From positions 1 to 35,106 of the forward strand of contig PLXQ01000067.1 of assembly GCA_003151475.1 (NCBI GenBank): a stretch of 35,106 nucleotides of DNA, read 5' to 3'. Source of the DNA: Acidimicrobiaceae bacterium. Its GTDB lineage: Bacteria; Actinomycetota; Acidimicrobiia; Acidimicrobiales; UBA8190. The number at the start of each line of letters is the position of its first letter. Positions within the stretch are counted from its first letter, which is position 1. The notes under the pieces were generated by a model, which saw only the letters and a list, made by a program, of their open reading frames with translations, did not search any database and was not told the DNA's origin. Shown here one piece after another: positions 16,390 through 24,164 of the stretch. The position numbers were made by a program, and so were the translations under genes.

Positions 16390-17583
16390 TTAGCCCTCGA
16401 CGGGCCGGTACACCATTCCCGTCCGGGGCTTCGGGTGGAAATAGGTGCTCTTGGGCGGCATCCGCCTGTGGGCGTGGGCCCACTCGCCGATCTGTGTCAC
16501 CGTCACCGGACGGATCAGCACGGCGGCGTCGACGTCGCCGGTGTTCACCGCATCGATGGCCGAGTGCCAGTCGTGCTGGTACGCGATCTGCGCTCCGGGA
16601 ATCTCTTCCACCACCAGGGCGATCAGGCTCGAGTCGAGATCCGATCCGGCCGCCGTATAGGTCTCTTCGCGCGGCGTCAGCAACCACACCCCGCCGGCGG
16701 TCACGAGCGCCAGCGCCTCGGAGTCGGCCACGGCGTCGACCAACGACTCCTCGAGCGGACCCACGTGCACGGTGTCGAACCACCGCCCGAACGTCTCGGC
16801 CAGATCGAGACCCTCGGGGATCCCCGACAGCGTCCGGTGGATGGGACCCACCGACAGCTGCTCCTCGCTCAACTCGACCACCAGGGCCATCACGGCGTCG
16901 TAGTCACCGGCCACGTCGCCCACGGCCGCCCGCCGCTCCTTCTGGTAGGTGAGAGCGGTCTGGTACCGGTGATGGCCGTCGGCGATCACCACCGGTGACT
17001 CGGCCACCGCGGCGCTGATGGCGTCGAGCACGGCCGGGTCGTCGAGCACCCACAGGGTGTGCCCCACCCCTTCGTCGTCGGTGGCCTGGGCCGTCGGCGC
17101 CCCGGTGGGCTCGAAGATCTTGGACAACCCGGCAGTCAGCGACAGCCCCCAGATGGGCGAGAGATTGGCGTGACAGGCCCGCAGCAGATCGAGCCGGTCG
17201 GTAGTGTCCTTGGGCATCGTCTGCTCGTGGGGCAGGATGTCGCTCCCGCCGGGATCGCACACGAGGGCCCCGATCACCCCGGTCGAGCTGGCCCCCGAGG
17301 CCTCGGTCATCCGGTAGGCGTAGAAGGCGGGCTTCCCATCACGCTGGAGTACCCCTTCCTCCAGCCACCGCGCCATGTACCGGGCGGCCGACTGGTACCG
17401 GTCGAGCCCCGTCCGCGGGTCCTCGACGGGCAACTCCACGTGGATGGCGTTGGCCAGGTGCCGCCCGGCGAGGACGGCGCGCTCCTCGGCGTCCACGATG
17501 TCGTAGGGCGGGGCGATCACCTTCTCGAGCGGTATCGAGGGGTCGTAGCGCAGTCCGGCGAAGGGTTCGAAACGGGGAGCCAT
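16390..17583 (-). CDS. DUF1015 family protein
   Basis: 397 aa. The protein matches DUF1015 over its length: FEPFAGLRYDPSIPLEKVIA at the N-terminus with PPYDIV, LPHEQTMPKDTTDRLDLLR near the middle, VIADGHHRYQTALTYQKER around residue 200, and the C-terminal MPPKSTYFHPKPRTGMVYRP. The family is widespread and its biochemical role is not established; the conserved DGHHRY and HEQT motifs suggest an enzyme or ligand-binding site. It is upstream of the HTH pair on the same strand (54-nt gap) but need not share its transcript. It diverges from the MFS gene with 104 nt between starts. The ATG has AGGAG 4 nt upstream, and TACGCA at the -10 distance only partly fits the leaderless pattern. Confidence 0.88.
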   Translation of the reverse strand: MAPRFEPFAGLRYDPSIPLEKVIAPPYDIVDAEERAVLAGRHLANAIHVELPVEDPRTGLDRYQSAARYMARWLEEGVLQRDGKPAFYAYRMTEASGASSTGVIGALVCDPGGSDILPHEQTMPKDTTDRLDLLRACHANLSPIWGLSLTAGLSKIFEPTGAPTAQATDDEGVGHTLWVLDDPAVLDAISAAVAESPVVIADGHHRYQTALTYQKERRAAVGDVAGDYDAVMALVVELSEEQLSVGPIHRTLSGIPEGLDLAETFGRWFDTVHVGPLEESLVDAVADSEALALVTAGGVWLLTPREETYTAAGSDLDSSLIALVVEEIPGAQIAYQHDWHSAIDAVNTGDVDAAVLIRPVTVTQIGEWAHAHRRMPPKSTYFHPKPRTGMVYRPVEG

Positions 17584-17661
17584 GGCTCCTGCGTACCACA
17601 GCCCGTGGCGTCCCCGGTACCCCGGCGAGCCTCCCGCAGCCGGTCGAAATGGCCCCCAGAC

Positions 17662-17679
17662 TTAACGTTCACGTAAACT
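17662..17679 (+). promoter_or_regulatory. MerR-type operator and -10 box of the MFS-merR operon
   Basis: TTAACGTTCACGTAAA (17662-17677) is an imperfect inverted repeat with two ACGT half-sites 2 nt apart, similar in style to LiuR-like MerR operators as I recall them. It overlaps TAAACT (17674-17679), a -10 box 8 nt before the ATG at 17688. The MerR gene at 19496 is the obvious candidate regulator. Confidence 0.6.
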
Positions 17680-17687
17680 GTGGCCCG

Positions 17688-19496
17688 ATGACTTCGACCG
17701 TCTCGAGCCCGCCGCCGACCGCCGCCGGCCCGGGGACGGCGCGTCCCGACCGCTACAAGTGGACGGCACTCTCCAACACCACCCTGGGCGTCTTCATGGC
17801 CCTGCTCAACACCTCGATCGTCATCATCTCCCTGCCCGCCATCTTCCGCGGCATCCACGTCAACCCGCTCCAGGCGTCGAACATCGGCCTCCTGTTGTGG
17901 CTGCTCCAGGGCTACCTGGTCGTCACCGCCGTCCTGGTGGTCACCCTGGGCCGTATCGGGGACCTCTTCGGCCGGGTCCGGATGTACAACGCCGGCTTCG
18001 CCGTCTTCACCGTGGCCTCCATCGCCCTGGCCCTGTCGCCGGTCACGGGATCGAAGGGGGCGCTCGTCCTGATCGGCCTCCGGGTCATCCAGGGCATCGG
18101 CGGGGCGCTCCTCATGGCCAACTCCATGGCCATCATCACCGACGCCTTCCCCGTCCACGAGCGGGGCATGGCCCTCGGTATCAACATCGTGGCCGGCATC
18201 TCCGGCTCGTTCCTGGGACTACTGGTGGGCGGTGTCCTCTCGGCCGTCGACTGGCGCCTCGTCTTCCTGGTCAGCGTCCCCTTCGGCATCTTCGGGACCG
18301 TCTGGGCCTATCTGAAGCTCCACGACACGGGCATCAGGGTGCCGGCCAAGCTCGACTGGTGGGGCAATGCCACCTTCGCTCTCGGCCTCGTCCTCGTCAT
18401 GATCGGCCTCACCTACGGCCTCATCCCCCACGGGGGCCACTCCATGGGCTGGACCGGCCCCTGGGTCCTGGCCGAGCTCATCGGCGGGGCGGTCCTCCTG
18501 GCGCTCTTCGTCTGGATCGAGACCCGGGTCGACGATCCCATGTTCAACCTCTCGCTCTTCCGGCTCCGTGCCTTCGCCGGGGCGGGCCTGGCCAACCTGC
18601 TGTCCAACATGGGCCGGGGAGGCCTTCAGTTCATGCTCATCCTCTGGCTCCAGGGCATCTGGTTGCCGCTGCACGGCTACTCGTTCCAGTCCACCCCGCT
18701 CTGGTCCGGCATCTACCTGGTCCCGCTCTCCATCGGCTACCTGGCCTCGGGCCCCTTGGCCGGCCGCCTGTCTGACCGTTACGGCCAGAAGTGGTTCTCG
18801 AGCCTCGGCATGTTCGGCGCCGCTGCCACTTTCGTCGTCCTTCTCTTCCTGCCCGTCAACTTCTCCTACCCGGCCTTCGCCGTCATCGTCTTACTGAACG
18901 GCATCTCGGTGGGCCTCTTCTCGGCGCCCAACACCACCACCATGATGAACGCCGTCCCCGCCGCTCAGCGGGGGGCGGCCTCGGGCATGCGGGCTACCTT
19001 CATGAATTCCGGCTTCGTCCTCTCCATCGGCATCTTCTTCTCCCTCATGATCGTGGGCCTGGCCTCGACCCTGCCTGCCGCAATGGCCCACGGCCTCGCC
19101 GCCCAGGGCATCCCCGCCGCGGTGGCCCACAAGGTGGCCTCGCTCCCGCCCGTCGGCACCCTCTTCGCCGCCTTCCTCGGCTACAACCCCATGCGCACCC
19201 TCCTCGGCCCCCACGTCCTGGCCCACATCGGCGCCGCCCGTGCCGCCACCGTCACGGGCAAGTCCTTCTTCCCCTCGCTCATCTCGGGTCCCTTCCACCA
19301 CGGTCTCGTCATCGCCTTCCTGGCCTCGGCCGGCCTCTGCGCGGCGGCCGGCGTCTCGAGCCTCTGGGCGGGCAACCAGCACGAAGCCCAGGGCCAGCGC
19401 CTGGCCCGCAGCGCCGGCGACAGCGACAGCAACCGCGACTCCGCCGCCGAGCCCGGGACGGCTGCGCCGACGAGCGCCATCAAGGCGGGGGTGTGA
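17688..19496 (+). CDS. MFS transporter, EmrB/QacA (DHA2) drug-exporter family
   Basis: 602 aa from the ATG at 17688; an in-frame ATG at 17649 would include the operator and -10 box in the coding region and is less likely. The chain has about 14 hydrophobic helices, typical of DHA2 proton-driven exporters. The first helix has TLGVFMALLNTSIVIISLPA; the conserved loop after helix 2 reads LGRIGDLFGRVRMYN; helix 5 has the Gly-rich GIVAGI-like stretch NIVAGISGSFLGLLVGGVLS with WRLVF after it. A polar, Ser/Asp-rich tail ends the protein. Such transporters expel drugs or toxic metabolites; the substrate is unknown. The TGA stop shares its A with the ATG of the MerR gene, a standard exporter-regulator pair. 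Confidence 0.9.
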   Translation: MTSTVSSPPPTAAGPGTARPDRYKWTALSNTTLGVFMALLNTSIVIISLPAIFRGIHVNPLQASNIGLLLWLLQGYLVVTAVLVVTLGRIGDLFGRVRMYNAGFAVFTVASIALALSPVTGSKGALVLIGLRVIQGIGGALLMANSMAIITDAFPVHERGMALGINIVAGISGSFLGLLVGGVLSAVDWRLVFLVSVPFGIFGTVWAYLKLHDTGIRVPAKLDWWGNATFALGLVLVMIGLTYGLIPHGGHSMGWTGPWVLAELIGGAVLLALFVWIETRVDDPMFNLSLFRLRAFAGAGLANLLSNMGRGGLQFMLILWLQGIWLPLHGYSFQSTPLWSGIYLVPLSIGYLASGPLAGRLSDRYGQKWFSSLGMFGAAATFVVLLFLPVNFSYPAFAVIVLLNGISVGLFSAPNTTTMMNAVPAAQRGAASGMRATFMNSGFVLSIGIFFSLMIVGLASTLPAAMAHGLAAQGIPAAVAHKVASLPPVGTLFAAFLGYNPMRTLLGPHVLAHIGAARAATVTGKSFFPSLISGPFHHGLVIAFLASAGLCAAAGVSSLWAGNQHEAQGQRLARSAGDSDSNRDSAAEPGTAAPTSAIKAGV

Positions 19497-19981
19497 TGAC
19501 GACGTCCGAGACCGAGACCCAGGAGCCCCGCCTGTTCCGTATCGGGGAGGTGGCCGAGCGCGCCGGGGTCTCCTGCCGCACCCTGCGCTACTACGAGGAG
19601 CTGGGACTGCTGGCCCCGGCCGAGTACTCGACCGGGGGAGCGCGCCGCTACGCCGAGCAGGACGTGGCCCGCCTCTTGCGCATCCGCGAGCTCCAGGAGC
19701 TCCTCGGCTTCGACCTGGGCGAGATCAAGGTCGTCCTCGGCGCCGAGGACCAGCGGGCGGGTCTGCGCAGCGAATATCTGGGCGGCGCCGACGTCGGTCG
19801 CCGGCGCGAGATCCTGGCCGAGGCGGTGGAGATCAACGAGCGCCTCCGGGCCCTGGTGGCGGCCAAGCAGAGACGCCTGGAAGAGATGACGCGCGACCTC
19901 GACGACAACGCCGAGCGCTATGCCACGAGAGCCCGGGAGCTGGCGGGAGAAGACCCGGGGGCAGAGCGCGCCGGGTCGTAG
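19496..19981 (+). CDS. MerR-family transcriptional regulator of the MFS operon
   Basis: 161 aa. The N-terminal winged helix-turn-helix is unmistakable: LFRIGEVAERAGVSCRTLRY with YEELGLLAPAEYS (residues about 11-43), then ARRYAEQDVARLLRIRELQE. A coiled dimerisation helix follows (about 90-150, INERLRALVAAKQRRLEEMT). There is no C-terminal cysteine cluster, so metal sensing is unlikely; a hydrophobic ligand exported by the MFS protein is more plausible. The ATG overlaps the MFS stop by one base. MerR proteins bind between or over -35 and -10 elements, and the palindrome at 17662-17677 fits as an autoregulatory site. The TAG stop doubles as the start of the next gene's -10 box. Confidence 0.9.
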   Translation: MTTSETETQEPRLFRIGEVAERAGVSCRTLRYYEELGLLAPAEYSTGGARRYAEQDVARLLRIRELQELLGFDLGEIKVVLGAEDQRAGLRSEYLGGADVGRRREILAEAVEINERLRALVAAKQRRLEEMTRDLDDNAERYATRARELAGEDPGAERAGS

Positions 19982-19984
19982 ACT
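19979..19984 (+). promoter_or_regulatory. -10 box TAGACT built on the merR stop codon
   Basis: TAGACT starts with the TAG stop of merR. It lies 8 nt before a GTG at 19993, directly followed by ATG at 19996, so it may give a leaderless transcript starting at GTG. Confidence 0.45.
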
Positions 19985-19995
19985 TCGCGCCGGTG

Positions 19996-20694
19996 ATGGC
20001 CGAGAACCCAGGGTCTGATCAGGTGCGGGCGGACCAGCTGTCCATCGACGAGGCGTCACTCGACAGCGTCCTCACCGTCCCCAATGTCATCACCTTCATC
20101 CGCCTGGCCTGCATCCCGCTCTTTCTCTGGCTGCTCTTCGGCGCCCACCGCCAGACCGATTCGGCCATCCTCCTGGCCGTCCTCGGGGCCACCGACTGGG
20201 TCGACGGCCACGTGGCCCGCCGCTGGCACCAGGTCTCCACCCTGGGCAAGGTCCTGGACCCCGTGGCGGACAGGCTGCTGGTGGGAACGGCCGTCATCGC
20301 CGTCATCATCCACGGCGCCGTCCCCCTCTGGTTCGGGGTGGCCACGGTGGCGCGCGAGGTCCTCGTCTCGGGCGCCGTGCTCCTCCTCGCCGCCTTGGGC
20401 GCCGAGCGGATCGACGTCCTCTGGGTGGGCAAGGCCGGCACCTTCGGCCTCATGGTGGCCTACCCCATCTTCCTGGTCTCCCACGGCCCCGCCGGCTGGC
20501 AGTCGGTGCTCCAGGTGGTCGCCTGGCTGTGCGCCGCTCCGGCGCTGGTCCTGGCCTATATCGCGGCGGCCGCTTACGTGCCCGTGGCCCGCCGGGCCCT
20601 GTCCCAGGGACGCCACGGCCGACGAGGTGACGAAGGAGTCCCAGGCCCGGGCGGTCCCGGGGGCTCAGGCACGGGGGACACCCCCGGAGGGTAG
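19996..20694 (+). CDS. CDP-alcohol phosphatidyltransferase, PgsA-like
   Basis: 232 aa from ATG; GTG at 19993 in the same frame is an equally good start under the leaderless model. The membrane enzyme moves a phosphatidyl group from CDP-diacylglycerol to an alcohol. The full catalytic signature is present: D67-x2-D70-G71-x2-A74-R75, then G84-x3-D88-x3-D92, inside ATDWVDGHVARR and LGKVLDPVADR. About five or six membrane helices follow. The N-terminus SVLTVPNVITFIRLACIPLF is typical of phosphatidylglycerophosphate synthases, but cardiolipin- or inositol-type activity cannot be ruled out. The last 30 residues are Gly/Pro-rich. Mycobacteria keep a related gene (pgsA2) a few genes before gcvH and garA, matching this location. 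Confidence 0.87.
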   Translation: MAENPGSDQVRADQLSIDEASLDSVLTVPNVITFIRLACIPLFLWLLFGAHRQTDSAILLAVLGATDWVDGHVARRWHQVSTLGKVLDPVADRLLVGTAVIAVIIHGAVPLWFGVATVAREVLVSGAVLLLAALGAERIDVLWVGKAGTFGLMVAYPIFLVSHGPAGWQSVLQVVAWLCAAPALVLAYIAAAAYVPVARRALSQGRHGRRGDEGVPGPGGPGGSGTGDTPGG

Positions 20695-20714
20695 GGTTCG
20701 GACCTGATGCTGCC

Positions 20715-23201
20715 GTGAAAGCGCTGATCATGGCGGGCGGTGAAGGGACCCGACTCCGACCGCTCACCTCGAACCAACCGAAGCCGATGTTGCCCATGGC
20801 CAACCGGCCGATGATGGAGCACGTCGTCACCCTGCTCCGCCAGCACGGCTTCGAGGACATCGTGGTCACCGTGGCCTTCATGGCCAACACCATCCGCAGC
20901 TACTTCGGCGACGGCTCCGAGTTCGGCGTCCGCATGGTCTACGCCACCGAGGAGACCCCACTGGGCACCGCCGGTTCGGTCCTGAACGCCCGCGACGAGC
21001 TCGACGAGCGCTTCGTCGTCATCTCGGGCGACGTCCTCACCGACATCGACCTCAGCTCGGTGGTCGACTTCCACATGGCCAAGGGCGCCCTGGCCACCAT
21101 TGCGCTGAAGGCCGTCGAGGATCCCCTCGAGTTCGGCATCGTCATCACCCGGGAAGACGGCTCGATCGAGCGCTTCTTGGAGAAGCCCACCTGGGGACAG
21201 GTCTTCAGCGACACCATCAACACCGGCATCTACGTCCTCGAGCCCGAGATCTTCGACTTCATCCCCGCCGGCCGGCCGGTGGACTTCTCCGAAGAGGTCT
21301 TCCCGGCCGTCCTCAGCTCGGGCAAGCCCCTCTTCGGTGCCATCACCGACGGCTACTGGGAGGATGTCGGCACCCTCGAGGCCTATGTGAGCGCCCACCA
21401 GGACATCCTCGACGAGAAGGTCGCCGTCGAGGTGAGCGGCTTTCCGCTTCGTCCCGGGGTCTGGTTGGGAAAGGGCGCATCGATCGATCCGACGGCGGCC
21501 GTGCGCGGCCCGGCCATCATCGACGACAACTGCCACATCGGCGCCGACACCGTCATCGGCGCCTACTGCGTCCTCGGGGCCAACGTCCGCATCGGTGACA
21601 ACTCCTCCCTCGAGCGCACCGTCGTCCACGACAACGGCTTCCTCGCCGCCGGCGTCCGCCTCGACGGCTGCGTCCTCGGCCGCTCCTGCGATCTCCGCCA
21701 GGGGGTCCGCTGCGAGGAAGGGGTGGTCCTCGGCGACGAGACCTTCATCGGCGCCCAGGCCACCCTCAAGTCGGGGGTCAAGGTCTATCCCTTCAAGACC
21801 GTCGAAGCAGGCGCCATCGTCAACACCTCGATCGTCTGGGAGTCACGCGGTCCCCGCAGCCTCTTCGGCCGCCTGGGGGTCACGGGCCTGGCCAACGTGG
21901 ACATCAGCCCCGAGCTGGTCATGCGCCTGTCCATGGCCTGGGCCAGCAACCTGGAGAGGGGAGCAACGGTCACCACCTCGCGCGACACCTCACGGGCCGC
22001 CCGCGTGCTCAAGCGGGCCATCATCGTGGGCTGCAACGCCTCCGGCGTGAACGTCGACGACCTCGAGGTGGCCACCGTTCCCGTCACCCGCGCCCATGTC
22101 CGGTCGGGATCGAGCCTGGGCGGCATCACCGTCCGGCTCTTCGAGGACGACGCCCAGTCGGTCATGATCCGCTTCTTCGACCAGGACGGCATCGACGTGG
22201 CCGAGGCCACCCAGAGAAAGATCGAGCGCCTCTACCACCGCGAGGAATTCCGCCGGGCCCTGGCGTCGGAGATCGGCGACATCGAGTTCCCCCCGCGTGC
22301 CCTCGAGCTCTACACGGCCGCCATGATGAGCGCCGTCGACATCGCGGCCATCGCCGCGGCGGAGTTCAAGCTCGTCCTCGATTACTCCTACGGCACCTCC
22401 TCCTTCGTCATGCCCAACGTCCTGGCCAAGCTGGGCGCCGACGTCCTGGTGGTGAACCCCTATGCGGCCACCGCCGCGGTGGTCTCGAACGACCGGGCGG
22501 CGTCCGCCGCCCGCGTGGCCAGCCTGGTCCGGGCCTCGGGGGCCCATATGGGGGCCGTCATCGACCCCGGCGGGGAGCACATCACCCTGGTGGACGGAGA
22601 CGGCCGGATCCTCACCGACGACGAGGCCCTGCTCCTCATGCTGGAGCTGGTGGTCTCGACCACCCCGGGGGCCAAGGTGGCTCTGCCCGTGGCCGTCCCC
22701 ATCGCCGCCGAGCGCATCTGCCAGGCGGCCGGGGCCGAGATCATCTGGACCAAGCTCTCGTCCACCCATCTCATGGAGCTCTCGAGCGCAGGGGGAGTGA
22801 CCTTCGCCGCCAGTCAGGAGGGGGGCTTCATCTTCCCCCGCTTCCTCCCCGCCTTCGACGCCGTCGCCACCCTCGTCCATCTGCTGGCCATGCTGGCCAC
22901 GACGGGGGAGTCGATGTCGAAGTTGACGGCCAAGCTCCCCACCGTCCACATCGCCCACGAGGAAGTGGTCACCCCCTGGGAGCAGAAGGGCACCGTCATG
23001 CGCATCGCCGTGGAACGGGCCAAGGACCGTGAGGTGGTCCTCGTCGACGGCGTCAAGACGATCGAACCCGACGGCTGGGTCCTCGTCGTCCCCGACCCCG
23101 AAGAGCCCCTCACCCACGTCTGGGCCGAAGCCCCGAGCGACGCCGAAGCCCGGGCCCGCGCCACGGAGCACGCGGTCCGGATCCGCCAGATGCTGCGTTG
23201 A
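20715..23201 (+). CDS. Mannose-1-phosphate guanylyltransferase-like fusion with degenerate phosphomannomutase domain
   Basis: 828 aa, GTG start. Residues 1-235 are a sugar-phosphate nucleotidyltransferase: MAGGEGTRLRPLT and KPMLPMANRP at the nucleotide site, ISGDVLTDID for the metal aspartate, FLEKP and DGYWEDVGT near the sugar site. Residues about 255-370 form a left-handed beta-helix of hexapeptide repeats (IDPTAA, IGADTV, IGAYCV, LGANVR). The remaining 450 residues follow the alpha-D-phosphohexomutase fold, but the phosphoserine loop TASHNP is replaced by RSGSSLGG and the metal loop DGDADR by DPGGEH. The mutase part is therefore probably not catalytic and may be allosteric or structural. 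The enzyme likely makes GDP-mannose or another NDP-sugar for glycan synthesis; the exact sugar is uncertain. TAGGGT at 20692 overlaps the preceding stop but is too far for a leaderless start. Confidence 0.86.
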   Translation: MKALIMAGGEGTRLRPLTSNQPKPMLPMANRPMMEHVVTLLRQHGFEDIVVTVAFMANTIRSYFGDGSEFGVRMVYATEETPLGTAGSVLNARDELDERFVVISGDVLTDIDLSSVVDFHMAKGALATIALKAVEDPLEFGIVITREDGSIERFLEKPTWGQVFSDTINTGIYVLEPEIFDFIPAGRPVDFSEEVFPAVLSSGKPLFGAITDGYWEDVGTLEAYVSAHQDILDEKVAVEVSGFPLRPGVWLGKGASIDPTAAVRGPAIIDDNCHIGADTVIGAYCVLGANVRIGDNSSLERTVVHDNGFLAAGVRLDGCVLGRSCDLRQGVRCEEGVVLGDETFIGAQATLKSGVKVYPFKTVEAGAIVNTSIVWESRGPRSLFGRLGVTGLANVDISPELVMRLSMAWASNLERGATVTTSRDTSRAARVLKRAIIVGCNASGVNVDDLEVATVPVTRAHVRSGSSLGGITVRLFEDDAQSVMIRFFDQDGIDVAEATQRKIERLYHREEFRRALASEIGDIEFPPRALELYTAAMMSAVDIAAIAAAEFKLVLDYSYGTSSFVMPNVLAKLGADVLVVNPYAATAAVVSNDRAASAARVASLVRASGAHMGAVIDPGGEHITLVDGDGRILTDDEALLLMLELVVSTTPGAKVALPVAVPIAAERICQAAGAEIIWTKLSSTHLMELSSAGGVTFAASQEGGFIFPRFLPAFDAVATLVHLLAMLATTGESMSKLTAKLPTVHIAHEEVVTPWEQKGTVMRIAVERAKDREVVLVDGVKTIEPDGWVLVVPDPEEPLTHVWAEAPSDAEARARATEHAVRIRQMLR

Positions 23202-23251
23202 CGCGGGCGCGGCCAAGCGTTTGCTCCCGGGCGGTAATGCGATGTTTCGGT

Positions 23252-23257
23252 TAGGGT
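23252..23257 (+). promoter_or_regulatory. -10 box TAGGGT, leaderless gcvH start
   Basis: TAGGGT is followed by 7 nt and the ATG at 23265, with no Shine-Dalgarno sequence. It lies in a 63-nt gap after the guanylyltransferase gene. Confidence 0.6.
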
Positions 23258-23264
23258 CCCAGCC

Positions 23265-23645
23265 ATGCAGGTGCCCGACGGATTGCACTACAGCACCGAC
23301 CACGAGTGGGTCCGCCAGGAAGGCGACAAGCTGCGGATCGGCATCACCGATTACGCGCAGGACGCCCTGGGCGACGTCGTCTTCGTCTCGCTCCCCGAGA
23401 TTGGCGCGCACGTCGACGCGCAGGGTGTGCTCGGCGAGGTCGAGTCCACCAAGTCTGTCTCTGAGATCTATGCGCCTGTCGCCGGTGAGGTGGTGGCGGT
23501 GAACGCGTCGCTCTCACAGGCGCCCGAGCAGTTGAATTCCGACCCTTATGGAGAAGGGTGGATCTGCGAGATCGCTCCCACTGATCCCGACGCCGTCGCC
23601 GGTCTTCTCGACGCCGCCGGGTACTCAGAGCTCATCGCCAGCTAG
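23265..23645 (+). CDS. gcvH: Glycine cleavage system H protein
   Basis: 126 aa, usual length. The H protein carries the aminomethyl group on a lipoyl arm between the P, T and L proteins of the glycine cleavage system. The lipoyl site is Lys63 in GEVESTKSVSEIYAPVAGEV. The N-terminal LHYSTDHEWV and the C-terminal LNSDPYGEGWICEI are conserved in the family. No gcvP, gcvT or lipoyl-attachment gene lies in the window. The order gcvH then a garA-like gene is the same as in mycobacteria. Confidence 0.96.
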   Translation: MQVPDGLHYSTDHEWVRQEGDKLRIGITDYAQDALGDVVFVSLPEIGAHVDAQGVLGEVESTKSVSEIYAPVAGEVVAVNASLSQAPEQLNSDPYGEGWICEIAPTDPDAVAGLLDAAGYSELIAS

Positions 23646-23674
23646 TGGCCAAAAGCGATGATCAGGTGATGAGT

Positions 23675-23680
23675 TAGCGT
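23675..23680 (+). promoter_or_regulatory. -10 box TAGCGT, supports the GTG start at 23688
   Basis: TAGCGT is followed by 7 nt and GTG at 23688. The upstream GTG at 23679 would overlap this box, so the downstream start is preferred. Confidence 0.5.
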
Positions 23681-23687
23681 GGAGAGT

Positions 23688-24164
23688 GTGTTCTGCAACA
23701 ACTGCGGGCACCGCAACCCGCCGAGCGCCAACTTCTGCTCGTCGTGCGGCGCGGTGCTCGGTCCGGCCACGTCCGATACCACCATCACGCTCCACCCGGT
23801 TGACGCCCAGGGCGAGGCCGGTGATGAAGAGCTCCACGTGACCCTCCCCGACCGCCCGAGCGGGGCCGGCCTGCTGGTGGTGAAAAGGGGACCGAACGCG
23901 GGCACCCGCTATGTTCTCGACTCCGAGGTGACCCGGGCCGGTCGCCACCCCGAGAGCGACATCTTCTTGGACGACATCACCGTGTCGCGCCGTCACGCCG
24001 AGTTCGTCGGCCAGCACGGGTCGTACTCGGTCCGAGACGTCGGTTCTCTGAACGGGACCTATGTGAATCGCGAACGCATCGAGGAGGCCGTGCTGTCCAC
24101 GGGGGACGAAGTGCAGATCGGCAAGTTCAAGCTCGTCTACCTCGCCGCGGCGGACGAGTCATGA
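23688..24164 (+). CDS. garA: GarA/OdhI-like FHA protein with N-terminal zinc ribbon
   Basis: 158 aa from the GTG at 23688; GTG at 23679 adds three residues. Residues 3-21 are a zinc ribbon with two CxxC pairs, C3/C6 and C17/C20. A linker contains SDTTITLHP (Thr31-Thr32). Residues about 60-150 are an FHA domain very close to mycobacterial GarA as I remember it: LLVVKRGPNAG, AGRHPESDIFLDD, VSRRHAEF, VGSLNGTYVNRE, GDEVQIGKFKLVYL, with phosphothreonine-binding residues Arg86, Ser100, Arg101 and Asn122. GarA and OdhI regulate enzymes at the 2-oxoglutarate branch and are switched off when kinases phosphorylate a Thr-Thr motif (ETTSVF) near the N-terminus, which the FHA domain then binds. Thr31-Thr32 is the likely equivalent here. 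The usual tail lacks the zinc ribbon. The stop overlaps the next ATG (ATGA). Confidence 0.9.
   Translation: MFCNNCGHRNPPSANFCSSCGAVLGPATSDTTITLHPVDAQGEAGDEELHVTLPDRPSGAGLLVVKRGPNAGTRYVLDSEVTRAGRHPESDIFLDDITVSRRHAEFVGQHGSYSVRDVGSLNGTYVNRERIEEAVLSTGDEVQIGKFKLVYLAAADES

Noticed and set aside
21990..23411. 473-codon - strand open frame opposite the guanylyltransferase and gcvH
   Set aside because: Shadow of high-GC coding; no domain, and it crosses the gcvH start.
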